A DNA stretch of 64,000 nucleotides from Weeksellaceae bacterium TAE3-ERU29. Lineage in GTDB: Bacteria > Bacteroidota > Bacteroidia > Flavobacteriales > Weeksellaceae. Made by a program: the position numbers and the translations under genes. Shown here in pieces: positions 52,354 through 60,812 of this stretch. The DNA lies in contig JAHUUM010000002.1 in the NCBI GenBank assembly GCA_019218445.1, positions 62,001 through 126,000 of the forward strand, given 5' to 3'. Numbering within the stretch: the first letter of the stretch is position 1; every line of letters begins with the position of its first letter. The notes under the pieces were generated by a model. That model did not search any database and was not told the DNA's origin. It saw only the letters and a program-made list of their open reading frames with translations.

Positions 52354-52441
52354 AGCCGTTTCAATGAGTTTTGAAACGGCTTTTTTATTGTTAATTTTTA
52401 CTCGTACCTCTCCTCCACAAGAATGGTTTCAAATATTAAAA
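52354..52441. repeat. Direct repeat B, right edge of the cassette, with terminator hairpin
   Basis: AGCCGTTTCAA and TTGAAACGGCT (52354-52381) form a perfect 11-bp stem followed by T-runs. The rest matches repeat A through GAATGGTTTCAAATATTAAA. It terminates the XRE gene. A third hairpin of this family is at 59774-59825. Confidence 0.7.
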
Positions 52442-52481
52442 TCTCAGAGAGATTATAGATTTTGAAATACTTACTTATTTT

Positions 52482-53426
52482 CTAGAAAATAAAACTCTTC
52501 TTAGCCTCTTCATACTCCTTCATTAAATCAGTTATCACCTCTTTTACAGGCTTTATATTATTTATAGAAGCTGCACATTGCCCTATCTCTAACATTCCCT
52601 CATCCATGTCACCTTCAAACATTCCTTTTTTAGCTCTACCTCTACCCACCAAAGCGGTTAAATCATCTTTATTAATATGATCTGAATAAGCTGTTTGAAT
52701 TTGATTAAAGAATTTATTTTTCATTAAACGTACTGAGCCTATTTCTTTAAGTGTTAAAAGTGTATCACCTTCATTAGCATTCAATATTGCATTTTTGAAA
52801 TTATCATGGGCAGAAGCTTCTTCTGTAGCTACAAACCGAGTCCCTATTTGAACACCATCTGCCCCTAAAACCATAGCGGCGAGCATTTGTCTACCTGTAG
52901 CAATTCCACCGGCAGCAAGTAAAGGGATTTCTATATTCTTTTTTACTTCCGGAACCAAACAAAAAGTTGTCGTTTCTTCACTGCCATTATGTCCTCCTGC
53001 TTCAAAACCTTCTGCCACTACGGCATCTACTCCAGCTTTTTGTGCTTTCAATGCAAATTTTACACTGGAAACCACATGAGCCACCTTAATTCCTTCTTTT
53101 TTGAGAGTCTCCGTCCATTTAGCAGGACTCCCTGCAGAAGTAAAAACAATAGGTACTCTTAGCTCTATAATGCTTTGGATATGTTCCTCTATATTAGGAT
53201 ATAACAACGGTAAATTAACACCAAAAGGGTTATCTGTCGCTTTTTTACATTTAATAATATGCTCTCTCAAAACGTCAGGGTACATACTCCCTGCACCCAG
53301 AAGCCCTATTCCTCCGGCATTAGAAACAGCAGAAGCTAAACGCCAGCCACTCACCCACACCATACCCCCTTGAACTACAGGATATTGAATTCCAAACAGC
53401 TTACAAATTTTATTTTCTGAATACAT
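52482..53426 (-). CDS. NAD(P)H-dependent flavin oxidoreductase (nitronate monooxygenase / FabK-like)
   Basis: A 314-residue FMN TIM-barrel enzyme from the ATG at 53426; an earlier in-frame ATG at 53468 lies upstream of the promoter. Family hallmarks are FGIQYPVVQGGMVWVSGWRL, SNAGGIGLLGAGSMYP, AEGFEAGGHNGSEETTTFCL, LLAAGGIATGRQMLAAMVLG and ADGVQIGTRFVATEE. Members are nitronate monooxygenases or FabK enoyl-ACP reductases; sequence alone does not settle which. No fatty-acid gene is adjacent. Confidence 0.9.
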   Translation of the reverse strand: MYSENKICKLFGIQYPVVQGGMVWVSGWRLASAVSNAGGIGLLGAGSMYPDVLREHIIKCKKATDNPFGVNLPLLYPNIEEHIQSIIELRVPIVFTSAGSPAKWTETLKKEGIKVAHVVSSVKFALKAQKAGVDAVVAEGFEAGGHNGSEETTTFCLVPEVKKNIEIPLLAAGGIATGRQMLAAMVLGADGVQIGTRFVATEEASAHDNFKNAILNANEGDTLLTLKEIGSVRLMKNKFFNQIQTAYSDHINKDDLTALVGRGRAKKGMFEGDMDEGMLEIGQCAASINNIKPVKEVITDLMKEYEEAKKSFIF

Positions 53427-53439
53427 TTTTACTTTTGTT

Positions 53440-53469
53440 CGAAGATAGTAATTTTTTTTATTTGGCAAA
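53440..53469 (-). promoter_or_regulatory. Promoter of the flavin oxidoreductase gene
   Basis: On the minus strand TTTG (53466-53469) and TATCTTCG (53440-53447) are 18 bases apart. This places transcription start just before the ATG at 53426 and rules out the longer start. Confidence 0.6.
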
Positions 53470-53496
53470 TTTTTTGTTTAATTAAGCACAGATGTT

Positions 53497-53527
53497 TTTG
53501 AAAATCAATTAAACATCTATACTTTTG
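53497..53527 (+). promoter_or_regulatory. Promoter of the DUF2795 gene
   Basis: TTTG (53497-53500) and TACTTTTG (53520-53527), spaced 19 bases. It excludes the in-frame start at 53525. Confidence 0.7.
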
Positions 53528-53548
53528 CAAAAATTAATAGAACATAGT

Positions 53549-53770
53549 ATGTATTGGACATTAGAATTAGCATCATATTTAAGTGACGCTCCCTGGCCGG
53601 CAACTAAGGACGAGCTAATAGATTACGCTATTAGAACCGGAGCACCATTAGAGGTAGTTGAAAACCTACAATCTATAGAAGATGAAGGAGATCAGTATGA
53701 ATCTATCCAAGAAATTTGGGCAGATTATCCCACAGATGATGATTTCCTTTGGAACGAAGACGAATATTAA
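53549..53770 (+). CDS. DUF2795 domain protein
   Basis: A 73-residue small protein. MYWTLELASYLSDAPWPATK and DELIDYAIRTGAPLEVVENL form the single DUF2795 three-helix domain, then an acidic tail (DYPTDDDFLWNEDEY). The family is widespread in Bacteroidota without known function. The start at 53549 follows the promoter; the earlier in-frame codon lies in the promoter itself. A terminator follows. Confidence 0.85.
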   Translation: MYWTLELASYLSDAPWPATKDELIDYAIRTGAPLEVVENLQSIEDEGDQYESIQEIWADYPTDDDFLWNEDEY

Positions 53771-53778
53771 TTAAAAGT

Positions 53779-53812
53779 AACCCTCAAATATTTGTGAGGG
53801 TTTAACTTTTTT
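53779..53812 (+). terminator. Terminator after the DUF2795 gene
   Basis: AACCCTCA and TGAGGGTT form an 8-bp stem around AATATTTG, followed by a T-run. Confidence 0.7.
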
Positions 53813-53865
53813 ATAAAAACAATTAAACAAAAGGTGTTTTTACACCAATATATCCTAACTACATT

Positions 53866-56800
53866 ATGGGTTTTTTAGATAAAATATTAAAAAGTTTCTT
53901 AGGAAACAAAAACGAAAAAGACGTTAAAGAATTAAGAGGAGTTGTTGATAAAGTTTTAGAAGAAGAGAAGAAATTAGAATCTCTTTCTATAGATGATCTT
54001 AGAAACAAAACTGCTGAATTTAAAGCGAAAATTAAAGAAGCAACTAAAACGCAAGATGATAAAATTGCTGAATTAAAAGACAAAGTAGAAAATCTTGAAA
54101 ATATAGATGAAAAAGATGACATTTTCTCTGAAATAGATACTCTTAATCAAGAAAAATACGAAATAGAAGAAAAGGTTTTAGAAGAAATTTTACCACAAGC
54201 TTTTGCTGTAGTAAAAGAAACTGCTAAACGCTTTTTCCATAATGAATCTTTAGAAGTTACAGCTACTTCTTTTGATAGAGAGCTTTCCGGAGAGAAAGAT
54301 TATGTAAAATTAATTGGAGAAGATAAAGCTATTTGGTCTACCTCTTGGGATGCTGCAGGAAAACCTGTTAGCTGGGACATGATACATTATGATGTTCAGT
54401 TAATCGGAGGGACAGTTCTACACCAAGGTAAAATTGCCGAAATGCAAACAGGGGAAGGTAAGACTTTAGTAGCTACACTTCCACTTTATTTAAATGCTTT
54501 AACAGGAAGAGGAGTACACGTAATTACAGTAAATAATTACTTAGCAAAACGTGACTCGGCTTGGATTGGTCCATTAATGGAATTTCACGGATTAAGTGTA
54601 GACTGTATTGATAACCACCAGCCAAACTCAGAAGGAAGAATTGCCGCATATAAAAAAGACATTATTTACGGAACAAATAACGAATTTGGTTTTGATTATT
54701 TAAGAGATAACATGGCAACTTCTACAGACCGCTTAGTTCAACAAGAGCTAAATTATGCGGTAATAGATGAGGTTGATTCCGTTTTAATTGATGATGCTCG
54801 TACACCATTAATTATTTCAGGTCCCGTTCCGCAAGGCGACAGACAAGAGTACGATTTACTAAAACCAAATATTGATAAAATAGTAAAAGCTCAAAAACAA
54901 GAGCTTTCCACAGCTTTAAACGAAGCCAAAAGACTTTGGAAAGAAGGAGATAAAAAAGCTGCCGGATTTGAGACTATGAAAGTCTACAGAGGTTTGCCTA
55001 AATATAAACCATTAATCAAATTCCTATCAGAAGAAGGGACTCGTACTCAGTTACAAAAAACTGAAGGTATATATATGCAAGATAATAATCGTGAAATGTG
55101 GCAAATTGACCAGCATTTATATTTTACGATTGATGAAAAAAATAATCAAATAAATCTTACCGATAAAGGAATTGAGTTTTTAACTCAAGGTTCAGATGAT
55201 CCGGAATTCTTTATTCTACCTGAAATCGGAGAAGAAATAGCAGAAATAGAGCAATTAAACTTACCCGAAGAAGAAGAACACGCAAGAAAAGAAGTTTTCT
55301 TTAGAGATTACGCTATAAAATCTGAACGTATTCATACTTTAAATCAATTATTAAAAGCTTACACTCTTTTTGAAAAAGATGTTGAATATATCGTAGTTGA
55401 AGGGCAAGTAAAAATAGTGGATGAGCAAACAGGTCGTGTAATGGACGGAAGACGTTATTCAGACGGATTACACCAAGCATTAGAAGCTAAAGAAGATGTA
55501 AAAATTGAGGCTGCTACTCAAACTTTTGCTACTATTACACTACAGAATTATTTCCGTATGTATAACAAGCTTTCGGGGATGACAGGTACTGCAGAAACAG
55601 AAGCAGGAGAATTCTGGGAAATTTATAAATTAGATGTTGTTGCTATCCCTACAAACAGACCTATTGCCAGAGATGATAGACAAGATTTAATTTATAAAAC
55701 CAATAGAGAAAAATTCAATGCAGTAATAGATGAAATCGTTCACCTATCTCAAGATGAAAAAAGACCTGTATTGGTGGGAACAACTTCAGTAGAGGTTTCT
55801 GAGTTATTATCCAGAGCATTACAACTAAGAAAAATTGAACATAACGTGTTAAATGCTAAGCTACACAAGCAAGAGGCAGACGTTGTAGCTCAAGCAGGAC
55901 AACCGGGTAAAATTACTATTGCTACTAACATGGCCGGTCGTGGTACCGATATTAAAATAAGCGATGAAGTAAAAGAAGCAGGAGGTTTAGCCATTATAGG
56001 TACAGAACGCCATGATTCTCGTCGTGTAGACAGACAGTTAAGAGGTCGTGCCGGTCGTCAAGGAGACGTAGGTAGTTCTCAGTTCTTTGTTTCTCTGGAA
56101 GACAGTTTAATGCGTTTATTCGGTTCAGAGAGAATTTCTAAATTGATGGATAGAATGGGACACAAAGAGGGTGACGTTTTACAACACTCTATGGTTTCTA
56201 AATCTATTGAAAGAGCTCAGAAAAAAGTTGAAGAAAATAACTTCGGTATTCGTAAACGCTTATTAGAGTATGATGATGTAATGAACAAACAACGTGAAGT
56301 TATTTACAAACGTCGTAAAAATGCATTAAACGGTGAGCGATTAGATACTGATATCGCAAATATGATTTACGATACTACGGTGGGTATCATCACTGAGCAT
56401 AGAGCTACCGGGGATTTTAAAAACTTTGAATTAGATTTAATAACTCATTTCACTATGGATTCTCCTGTAGAAGAAAATGAATTTAAAAATGGAAATATTC
56501 AGAGTTTAATAGAAACCGTATATCATGCAGCCATAAAAGATTACAAGATGAAAGTAGATCTTACCGCTGAAAAAGCATATCCTGTAATTGCAAATGTATA
56601 CGAAAATAATTCTCATAATTTTCAAAGAATTCAAGTTCCATTTACTGATGGAGTTAGAAATTTAATGGTAGTTTCGGATTTAGAAAAAGCATATAATTCT
56701 AAAGGAAAACAATTAATAAAAGATTTTGAGAAAAATGTTACTTTAGCTTTAATTGATGAGCATTGGAAAGAGCATTTGAGAGACATGGATGACTTGAGAC

Positions 56801-57225
56801 GCTCTGTACAAAACGTAACTTATGAGCAAAAAGATCCATTAGTCGTTTATAAAGAAGAATCTTTTTATATGTTCCGAGATATGATAGATACCATTAACCG
56901 AGAAGTAGTTTCTTTCCTATTTAAAGGAGAATTACCTACACCGGATCCTGAACAAATTCAAAGGGCCAGACAACAGAGAGAAGAACAAGTTCAAACAACC
57001 AGAGGCAGAGATTTAAGTTCTGATCAGCAAACTCAACAAGAAGTAGCAGATCAAAACCAAACTCCGGATTGGCAAAACCAACAACTAACGCCGCGTTACG
57101 TTATGAAAATCGGTAGAAATGAAATTGTCAAAATAAGAAATGTGGAAACTGGCATGATAGAGGAAATGAAATATAAAAAAGCTGAGCCTCTTATAGAATC
57201 CGGCGAATGGGTTTTAGATAAATAA
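53866..57225 (+). CDS. secA: Preprotein translocase ATPase SecA
   Basis: The 1119-residue motor of the Sec pathway. Walker A MQTGEGKT, the DEAD-box-type motif VIDEVDSVLIDDARTPL, and motif VI ERHDSRRVDRQLRGRAGRQG are present. The preprotein cross-linking region and helical scaffold follow. It is longer than E. coli SecA because of an N-terminal coiled extension (about 60-110) and extra insertions usual in Bacteroidota. The C-terminus ends WVLDK in a short conserved tail (GRNEIVKIRNVETGMIEEMK) with no CxCx8C(H/C) zinc motif, so SecB/lipid contact by that motif is absent. A terminator follows at 57241. Confidence 0.97.
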   Translation: MGFLDKILKSFLGNKNEKDVKELRGVVDKVLEEEKKLESLSIDDLRNKTAEFKAKIKEATKTQDDKIAELKDKVENLENIDEKDDIFSEIDTLNQEKYEIEEKVLEEILPQAFAVVKETAKRFFHNESLEVTATSFDRELSGEKDYVKLIGEDKAIWSTSWDAAGKPVSWDMIHYDVQLIGGTVLHQGKIAEMQTGEGKTLVATLPLYLNALTGRGVHVITVNNYLAKRDSAWIGPLMEFHGLSVDCIDNHQPNSEGRIAAYKKDIIYGTNNEFGFDYLRDNMATSTDRLVQQELNYAVIDEVDSVLIDDARTPLIISGPVPQGDRQEYDLLKPNIDKIVKAQKQELSTALNEAKRLWKEGDKKAAGFETMKVYRGLPKYKPLIKFLSEEGTRTQLQKTEGIYMQDNNREMWQIDQHLYFTIDEKNNQINLTDKGIEFLTQGSDDPEFFILPEIGEEIAEIEQLNLPEEEEHARKEVFFRDYAIKSERIHTLNQLLKAYTLFEKDVEYIVVEGQVKIVDEQTGRVMDGRRYSDGLHQALEAKEDVKIEAATQTFATITLQNYFRMYNKLSGMTGTAETEAGEFWEIYKLDVVAIPTNRPIARDDRQDLIYKTNREKFNAVIDEIVHLSQDEKRPVLVGTTSVEVSELLSRALQLRKIEHNVLNAKLHKQEADVVAQAGQPGKITIATNMAGRGTDIKISDEVKEAGGLAIIGTERHDSRRVDRQLRGRAGRQGDVGSSQFFVSLEDSLMRLFGSERISKLMDRMGHKEGDVLQHSMVSKSIERAQKKVEENNFGIRKRLLEYDDVMNKQREVIYKRRKNALNGERLDTDIANMIYDTTVGIITEHRATGDFKNFELDLITHFTMDSPVEENEFKNGNIQSLIETVYHAAIKDYKMKVDLTAEKAYPVIANVYENNSHNFQRIQVPFTDGVRNLMVVSDLEKAYNSKGKQLIKDFEKNVTLALIDEHWKEHLRDMDDLRRSVQNVTYEQKDPLVVYKEESFYMFRDMIDTINREVVSFLFKGELPTPDPEQIQRARQQREEQVQTTRGRDLSSDQQTQQEVADQNQTPDWQNQQLTPRYVMKIGRNEIVKIRNVETGMIEEMKYKKAEPLIESGEWVLDK

Positions 57226-57240
57226 CAAAATAAATAACTT

Positions 57241-57269
57241 AAAAGCCTTGCAGTAACTGCAAGGCTTTT
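57241..57269 (+). terminator. Terminator after secA
   Basis: AAAAGCCTTGCAG and CTGCAAGGCTTTT form a perfect 13-bp stem with a TAA loop. Confidence 0.88.
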
Positions 57270-57315
57270 AACTTTCCATTAACTATTATTAAAGGCTTTA
57301 ATATTTTTTTATTCC

Positions 57316-57323
57316 TAACTTTG
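57316..57323 (+). promoter_or_regulatory. -7 box of the cydAB promoter
   Basis: TAACTTTG, 28 bases before the cydA ATG at 57352. The -33 element is degenerate (TTTA). Confidence 0.5.
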
Positions 57324-57351
57324 AAACGCAATTTAACATATTAATATAGTT

Positions 57352-58680
57352 ATGGAAGATTTATTGTATCACCGATTACAATTTGCTTTTACTATTACAT
57401 TTCATTATTTATTTCCCCAGTTAACAATGGGGCTTTCTTTATTAATCGTGTATTTTAAAGGTAAATATGTAAAAACCGATAATATTATATATAATGATGC
57501 TGCTAAATTTTGGATGAAGATTTTTGCAGTAAATTTTGCAATGGGAGTTGTGACCGGAATTCCCATGGAATTTCAATTTGGGACAAACTGGGCTAAGTTT
57601 TCTGAACTTACAGGAAATGTAATAGGACAAACTTTAGCCATGGAAGGTATGTTTTCTTTCTTTTTAGAATCTTCTTTTATTGGATTATTCTTATTCGGAG
57701 AAAAACTTATTGGAAAAAGATTACACTTTATCACGGGGCTTTTAGTATTTATTGGTTCTTGGTTAAGCGGTTTATTTATTATAGCCACAAATGCTTGGAT
57801 GCAACATCCGGTGGGATATGAAATTTTAGAAAATGGAAAATTTGTACTTACTAATTTCTGGGAGTTATTCTCTAACCCTTGGTTATGGCCGGTATATATT
57901 CACAATCAATTAGCCTCATTAGTTACCTCTTCATTTGTGGTTGCAGGAATAGGTGCATTTTATGTTTTAAGTAAAAAACATATAGAATTTGGTAGAATCT
58001 TCTTAAAAACAGGCATTTGGTTTGGTTTAGCATCATCTATATTAGTAGCTTTTCCATTTGGTGATGCAGCAGCAAAAAATGTGGCAGAACATCAACCTAT
58101 CACTTTTGCCGCAATGGAAGGTATTTTTGAATCTACAGAAGGAGGTGCTCCTATTGCAATAATAGGGCAACCTAATATAAAAGAAAAAAGGTTGGATAAC
58201 GCTATAGAAATTCCAAATATTCTCTCATTTTTAACTTACCGCAGTTTTACTGAATCTGTTACAGGTTTAAATGAATTTGAAGAAGAATATTATCCTACCA
58301 ATATTGCTATGTTATATTATTCATACCATATAATGGTAGGACTGGGAACTATTTTTATAGGAATAATGTTAATATCTGCATTCATGTTAATTAAAAAGAA
58401 AATCTATAAAACCAACTGGTTATTATGGGCGATAATGTTAGCTATGCCTTTTCCTTATATCGCAAATTTAGCAGGTTGGTACACAGCAGAATTAGGAAGG
58501 CAACCATGGCTTGTACACAATTTATTAAAAACAGTAGACGGAGCTTCTTCTACAGTAAGTGCAGGTAATGCCTTATTTACTTTACTTGGTTTTGTGGGAT
58601 TATATTTATTATTAGGTCTTTTATTCATACTTATTTTTATAAAAGTTGTGAATCAAGGTCCTCAAACTCAAAATGATTAA
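57352..58680 (+). CDS. cydA: Cytochrome bd quinol oxidase subunit I
   Basis: A 442-residue polytopic inner-membrane protein. It carries the heme ligands and quinol site: the b595 His in ITFHYLFPQLTMG near residue 20, WMQHPVGYEI, the QFGTNW helix, and GRQPWLVHNLL towards the end. The Q-loop is short compared with E. coli. Cytochrome bd has very high oxygen affinity and serves microaerobic respiration and defence against NO and peroxide. cydB begins 2 bases after its stop, so this is an operon. cydX is not seen. Confidence 0.96.
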   Translation: MEDLLYHRLQFAFTITFHYLFPQLTMGLSLLIVYFKGKYVKTDNIIYNDAAKFWMKIFAVNFAMGVVTGIPMEFQFGTNWAKFSELTGNVIGQTLAMEGMFSFFLESSFIGLFLFGEKLIGKRLHFITGLLVFIGSWLSGLFIIATNAWMQHPVGYEILENGKFVLTNFWELFSNPWLWPVYIHNQLASLVTSSFVVAGIGAFYVLSKKHIEFGRIFLKTGIWFGLASSILVAFPFGDAAAKNVAEHQPITFAAMEGIFESTEGGAPIAIIGQPNIKEKRLDNAIEIPNILSFLTYRSFTESVTGLNEFEEEYYPTNIAMLYYSYHIMVGLGTIFIGIMLISAFMLIKKKIYKTNWLLWAIMLAMPFPYIANLAGWYTAELGRQPWLVHNLLKTVDGASSTVSAGNALFTLLGFVGLYLLLGLLFILIFIKVVNQGPQTQND

Positions 58681-58682
58681 TT

Positions 58683-59753
58683 ATGGAAATAGTATGGTAT
58701 ATCATCATAATGGGAATGCTTGTTACCTATTTCGTTCTTGACGGATATGATTTTGGAGCAGGTGTCGTTCAATTATTCTTTTCTAAATCACACAAAGAAA
58801 AGGAAACTGTATATAAAGTTATTGGCCCTTTTTGGGATGCAAATGAGGTTTGGTTAATCGCCGGAGGAGGTACACTACTTTGTGCTTTTCCTTTAGTATA
58901 TGCATCTGCTTTCAGTGGTTTTTATCTGCCTTTAATAATGGTACTTTGGTTATTAATTTTCAGAGGAATAAGCATGGAATTAAGGCACCAAGTACACAGT
59001 GATTTATGGTATGCTGTCTGGGACAAAGCTTTTGGATTATCAAGTATGCTTTTAGCTTTATTCTTTGGAGTAGCATTGGGTAACGTTGTAAGAGGAGTAA
59101 ATTTAGGGATGGTAGAAAATGGAAAGCTGACGCAAGAAGCAAACTATTTCTTTTTACCCTTATGGAACGAATCATTCAGCCCTACAAATGTATTCCCGGG
59201 AGTATTAGATTGGTTTACAGTAATTATAGGAATTATTTCTGTAATTGCATTATGTATACACGGAGCAAACTGGATTATTTTAAAAAGTAATTCTCCATTC
59301 AAATTAAGGTTAAAGAAAATTGTTCCTAAATTAACAATCGTCTTATCAATCTTTATTATAATTTCTATTGCTTTATGGGCTAATGTAAATCCGAATGCAT
59401 TTGAAAATTATATTGAACATCCTATCTTTTTTCTTTTCCCAATTATAACTTTAGTTGGTTTATTTGGTTTATTTGGGGTGAATAAATATAAAAAAGACGG
59501 TAAAGGATTCTTTTTCTCTACTTTATTTATAGTAGGCGGAATCACTTCTTCTGTAGTTTCAATATTTCCAAGTCTACTGCCCTCTACAAATAACATTAAT
59601 GAATCTTTGACAATCTATAATGCCGCCGCTACCGATTATGGATTGTTAACTGCTATTAAATGGTGGAGTATTGCTGTGGTATTAGTTATTTTTTATTTTA
59701 TTGTTCAACATTATATCTTTAAAGGAAAAATCGATCATTTAGATTATGATTAA
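58683..59753 (+). CDS. cydB: Cytochrome bd quinol oxidase subunit II
   Basis: A 356-residue polytopic membrane protein. Family marks are YFVLDGYDFGAGVVQLFF, VYKVIGPFWDANEVWLIAGG, GFYLPLIMVLWLLIFRGISM and the later ADYGLLTAIKWW-type region (AATDYGLLTAIKWWSIAV). It forms the heterodimer with CydA. It starts 2 bases after the cydA stop and ends before a 23-bp perfect hairpin terminator at 59774-59825, so the unit is cydAB only. Confidence 0.95.
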   Translation: MEIVWYIIIMGMLVTYFVLDGYDFGAGVVQLFFSKSHKEKETVYKVIGPFWDANEVWLIAGGGTLLCAFPLVYASAFSGFYLPLIMVLWLLIFRGISMELRHQVHSDLWYAVWDKAFGLSSMLLALFFGVALGNVVRGVNLGMVENGKLTQEANYFFLPLWNESFSPTNVFPGVLDWFTVIIGIISVIALCIHGANWIILKSNSPFKLRLKKIVPKLTIVLSIFIIISIALWANVNPNAFENYIEHPIFFLFPIITLVGLFGLFGVNKYKKDGKGFFFSTLFIVGGITSSVVSIFPSLLPSTNNINESLTIYNAAATDYGLLTAIKWWSIAVVLVIFYFIVQHYIFKGKIDHLDYD

Positions 59754-59773
59754 TCCCCTTTAATAATTTACCC

Positions 59774-59825
59774 ACTAAAAGAAGAAGCCGTTTCAAAATT
59801 TATTGAAACGGCTTCTTCTTTTAGT
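59774..59825. terminator. Strong bidirectional hairpin, 23-bp perfect stem
   Basis: 59774-59796 and 59803-59825 are exact reverse complements around a 6-base loop (AATTTA). The core GCCGTTTCAAAATTTATTGA is shared with the hairpins at 45826 and 52354. It separates the convergent cydB and M48 peptidase genes. Confidence 0.85.
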
Positions 59826-59879
59826 CAATTAATTTTGTACCCAAACCTATAATATTTTTTAGAACGGGACAAAATTCTT

Positions 59880-60692
59880 TTAATTAAGACTTACTGATTT
59901 CCCTGTAGCTTTATTATAAATCTCAATAGCTTCAGGTAATTGTGCATTTAACTGAGCAATTCGTCTTCCCGGATTTGGGTGAGTAGATAAAAATTCAGGT
60001 GGTCTTCTTGAGTTTTTAGTTTGAGCCTCCATTCTTTCCCAGAATTTAGGAGCTTCACGTGGATCATAACCTGCCATTGCCATTAAAGTTAAACCTATTT
60101 TATCTGCCTCTAATTCTGCTTTTCTGGAATATGCCAAAATTCCTACTTGTGCTCCTACAGGATACAATGAATTAAAAACATTTCTATATCTGTTATCTTT
60201 TATCGCAACATTTCCTGCTATTTGTAATCCTTGTGCCACTAAAGCTTGAGACATTCTTTGTGCACTGTGTTCTGCCAAAGCATGAGTAATCTCGTGCCCC
60301 ATAACTACCGCTACTCCATCTTCATTTTTACAAACAGGCATAATTCCTGTATAAAAAGCCACTTTACCACCCGGCATACACCATGCGTTTAATTGGTCAT
60401 TTTCTATTAAATTATATTCCCATTTATAACCATCTAAAAAGTTCAATTGATTTTGAGCTTGTAAATAACGTTCTACTGCTCCTTGTATATTTTTCCCTAC
60501 GGTTTTTACCATCATGGTTTGTTTTGCATTTTTAGAAAGTTTCTGCTCTTTCAAAACTTGATTGTATTGTTGAAAAGCCATCGGGAATAATTGTGCATTA
60601 CTCACAAGTATCAACGGACGCTTTCCGGTTATAGGATTTGTGCTACAAGCCACTATAAGCAACATTAATAATGTAAAAGCTATTTTTTTCAT
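59880..60692 (-). CDS. M48-family metalloprotease lipoprotein
   Basis: The 270-residue protein has a lipoprotein signal (LLIVAC, Cys16) and a zinc-protease domain. HEITH with His133, Glu134 and His137 in MGHEITHALAEHSAQRMS; third ligand Glu in SRKAELEADKIGLTLMA. Related to LoiP/YcaL-type outer-membrane proteases of M48C, which take part in quality control of envelope proteins. Length is normal. It is a single gene, with the hairpin at 59774 as its terminator and another at 60763 upstream. Confidence 0.92.
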   Translation of the reverse strand: MKKIAFTLLMLLIVACSTNPITGKRPLILVSNAQLFPMAFQQYNQVLKEQKLSKNAKQTMMVKTVGKNIQGAVERYLQAQNQLNFLDGYKWEYNLIENDQLNAWCMPGGKVAFYTGIMPVCKNEDGVAVVMGHEITHALAEHSAQRMSQALVAQGLQIAGNVAIKDNRYRNVFNSLYPVGAQVGILAYSRKAELEADKIGLTLMAMAGYDPREAPKFWERMEAQTKNSRRPPEFLSTHPNPGRRIAQLNAQLPEAIEIYNKATGKSVSLN

Positions 60693-60762
60693 ATTGTTAA
60701 TTTTATTTAAAACTTCAAATTCAATTATTATTCCAAAATTAAAATAAGCCTTTTATAAAACA

Positions 60763-60792
60763 AAGAAATCCGCTGAGAACAACGGATTTCTT
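60763..60792 (-). terminator. Terminator after the SPFH gene
   Basis: AAGAAATCCG and CGGATTTCTT form a perfect 10-bp stem with a 10-base loop, followed by a T-rich stretch on the minus strand. Confidence 0.75.
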
Positions 60793-60812
60793 AAATTATT
60801 TTTAGTTAAAAT

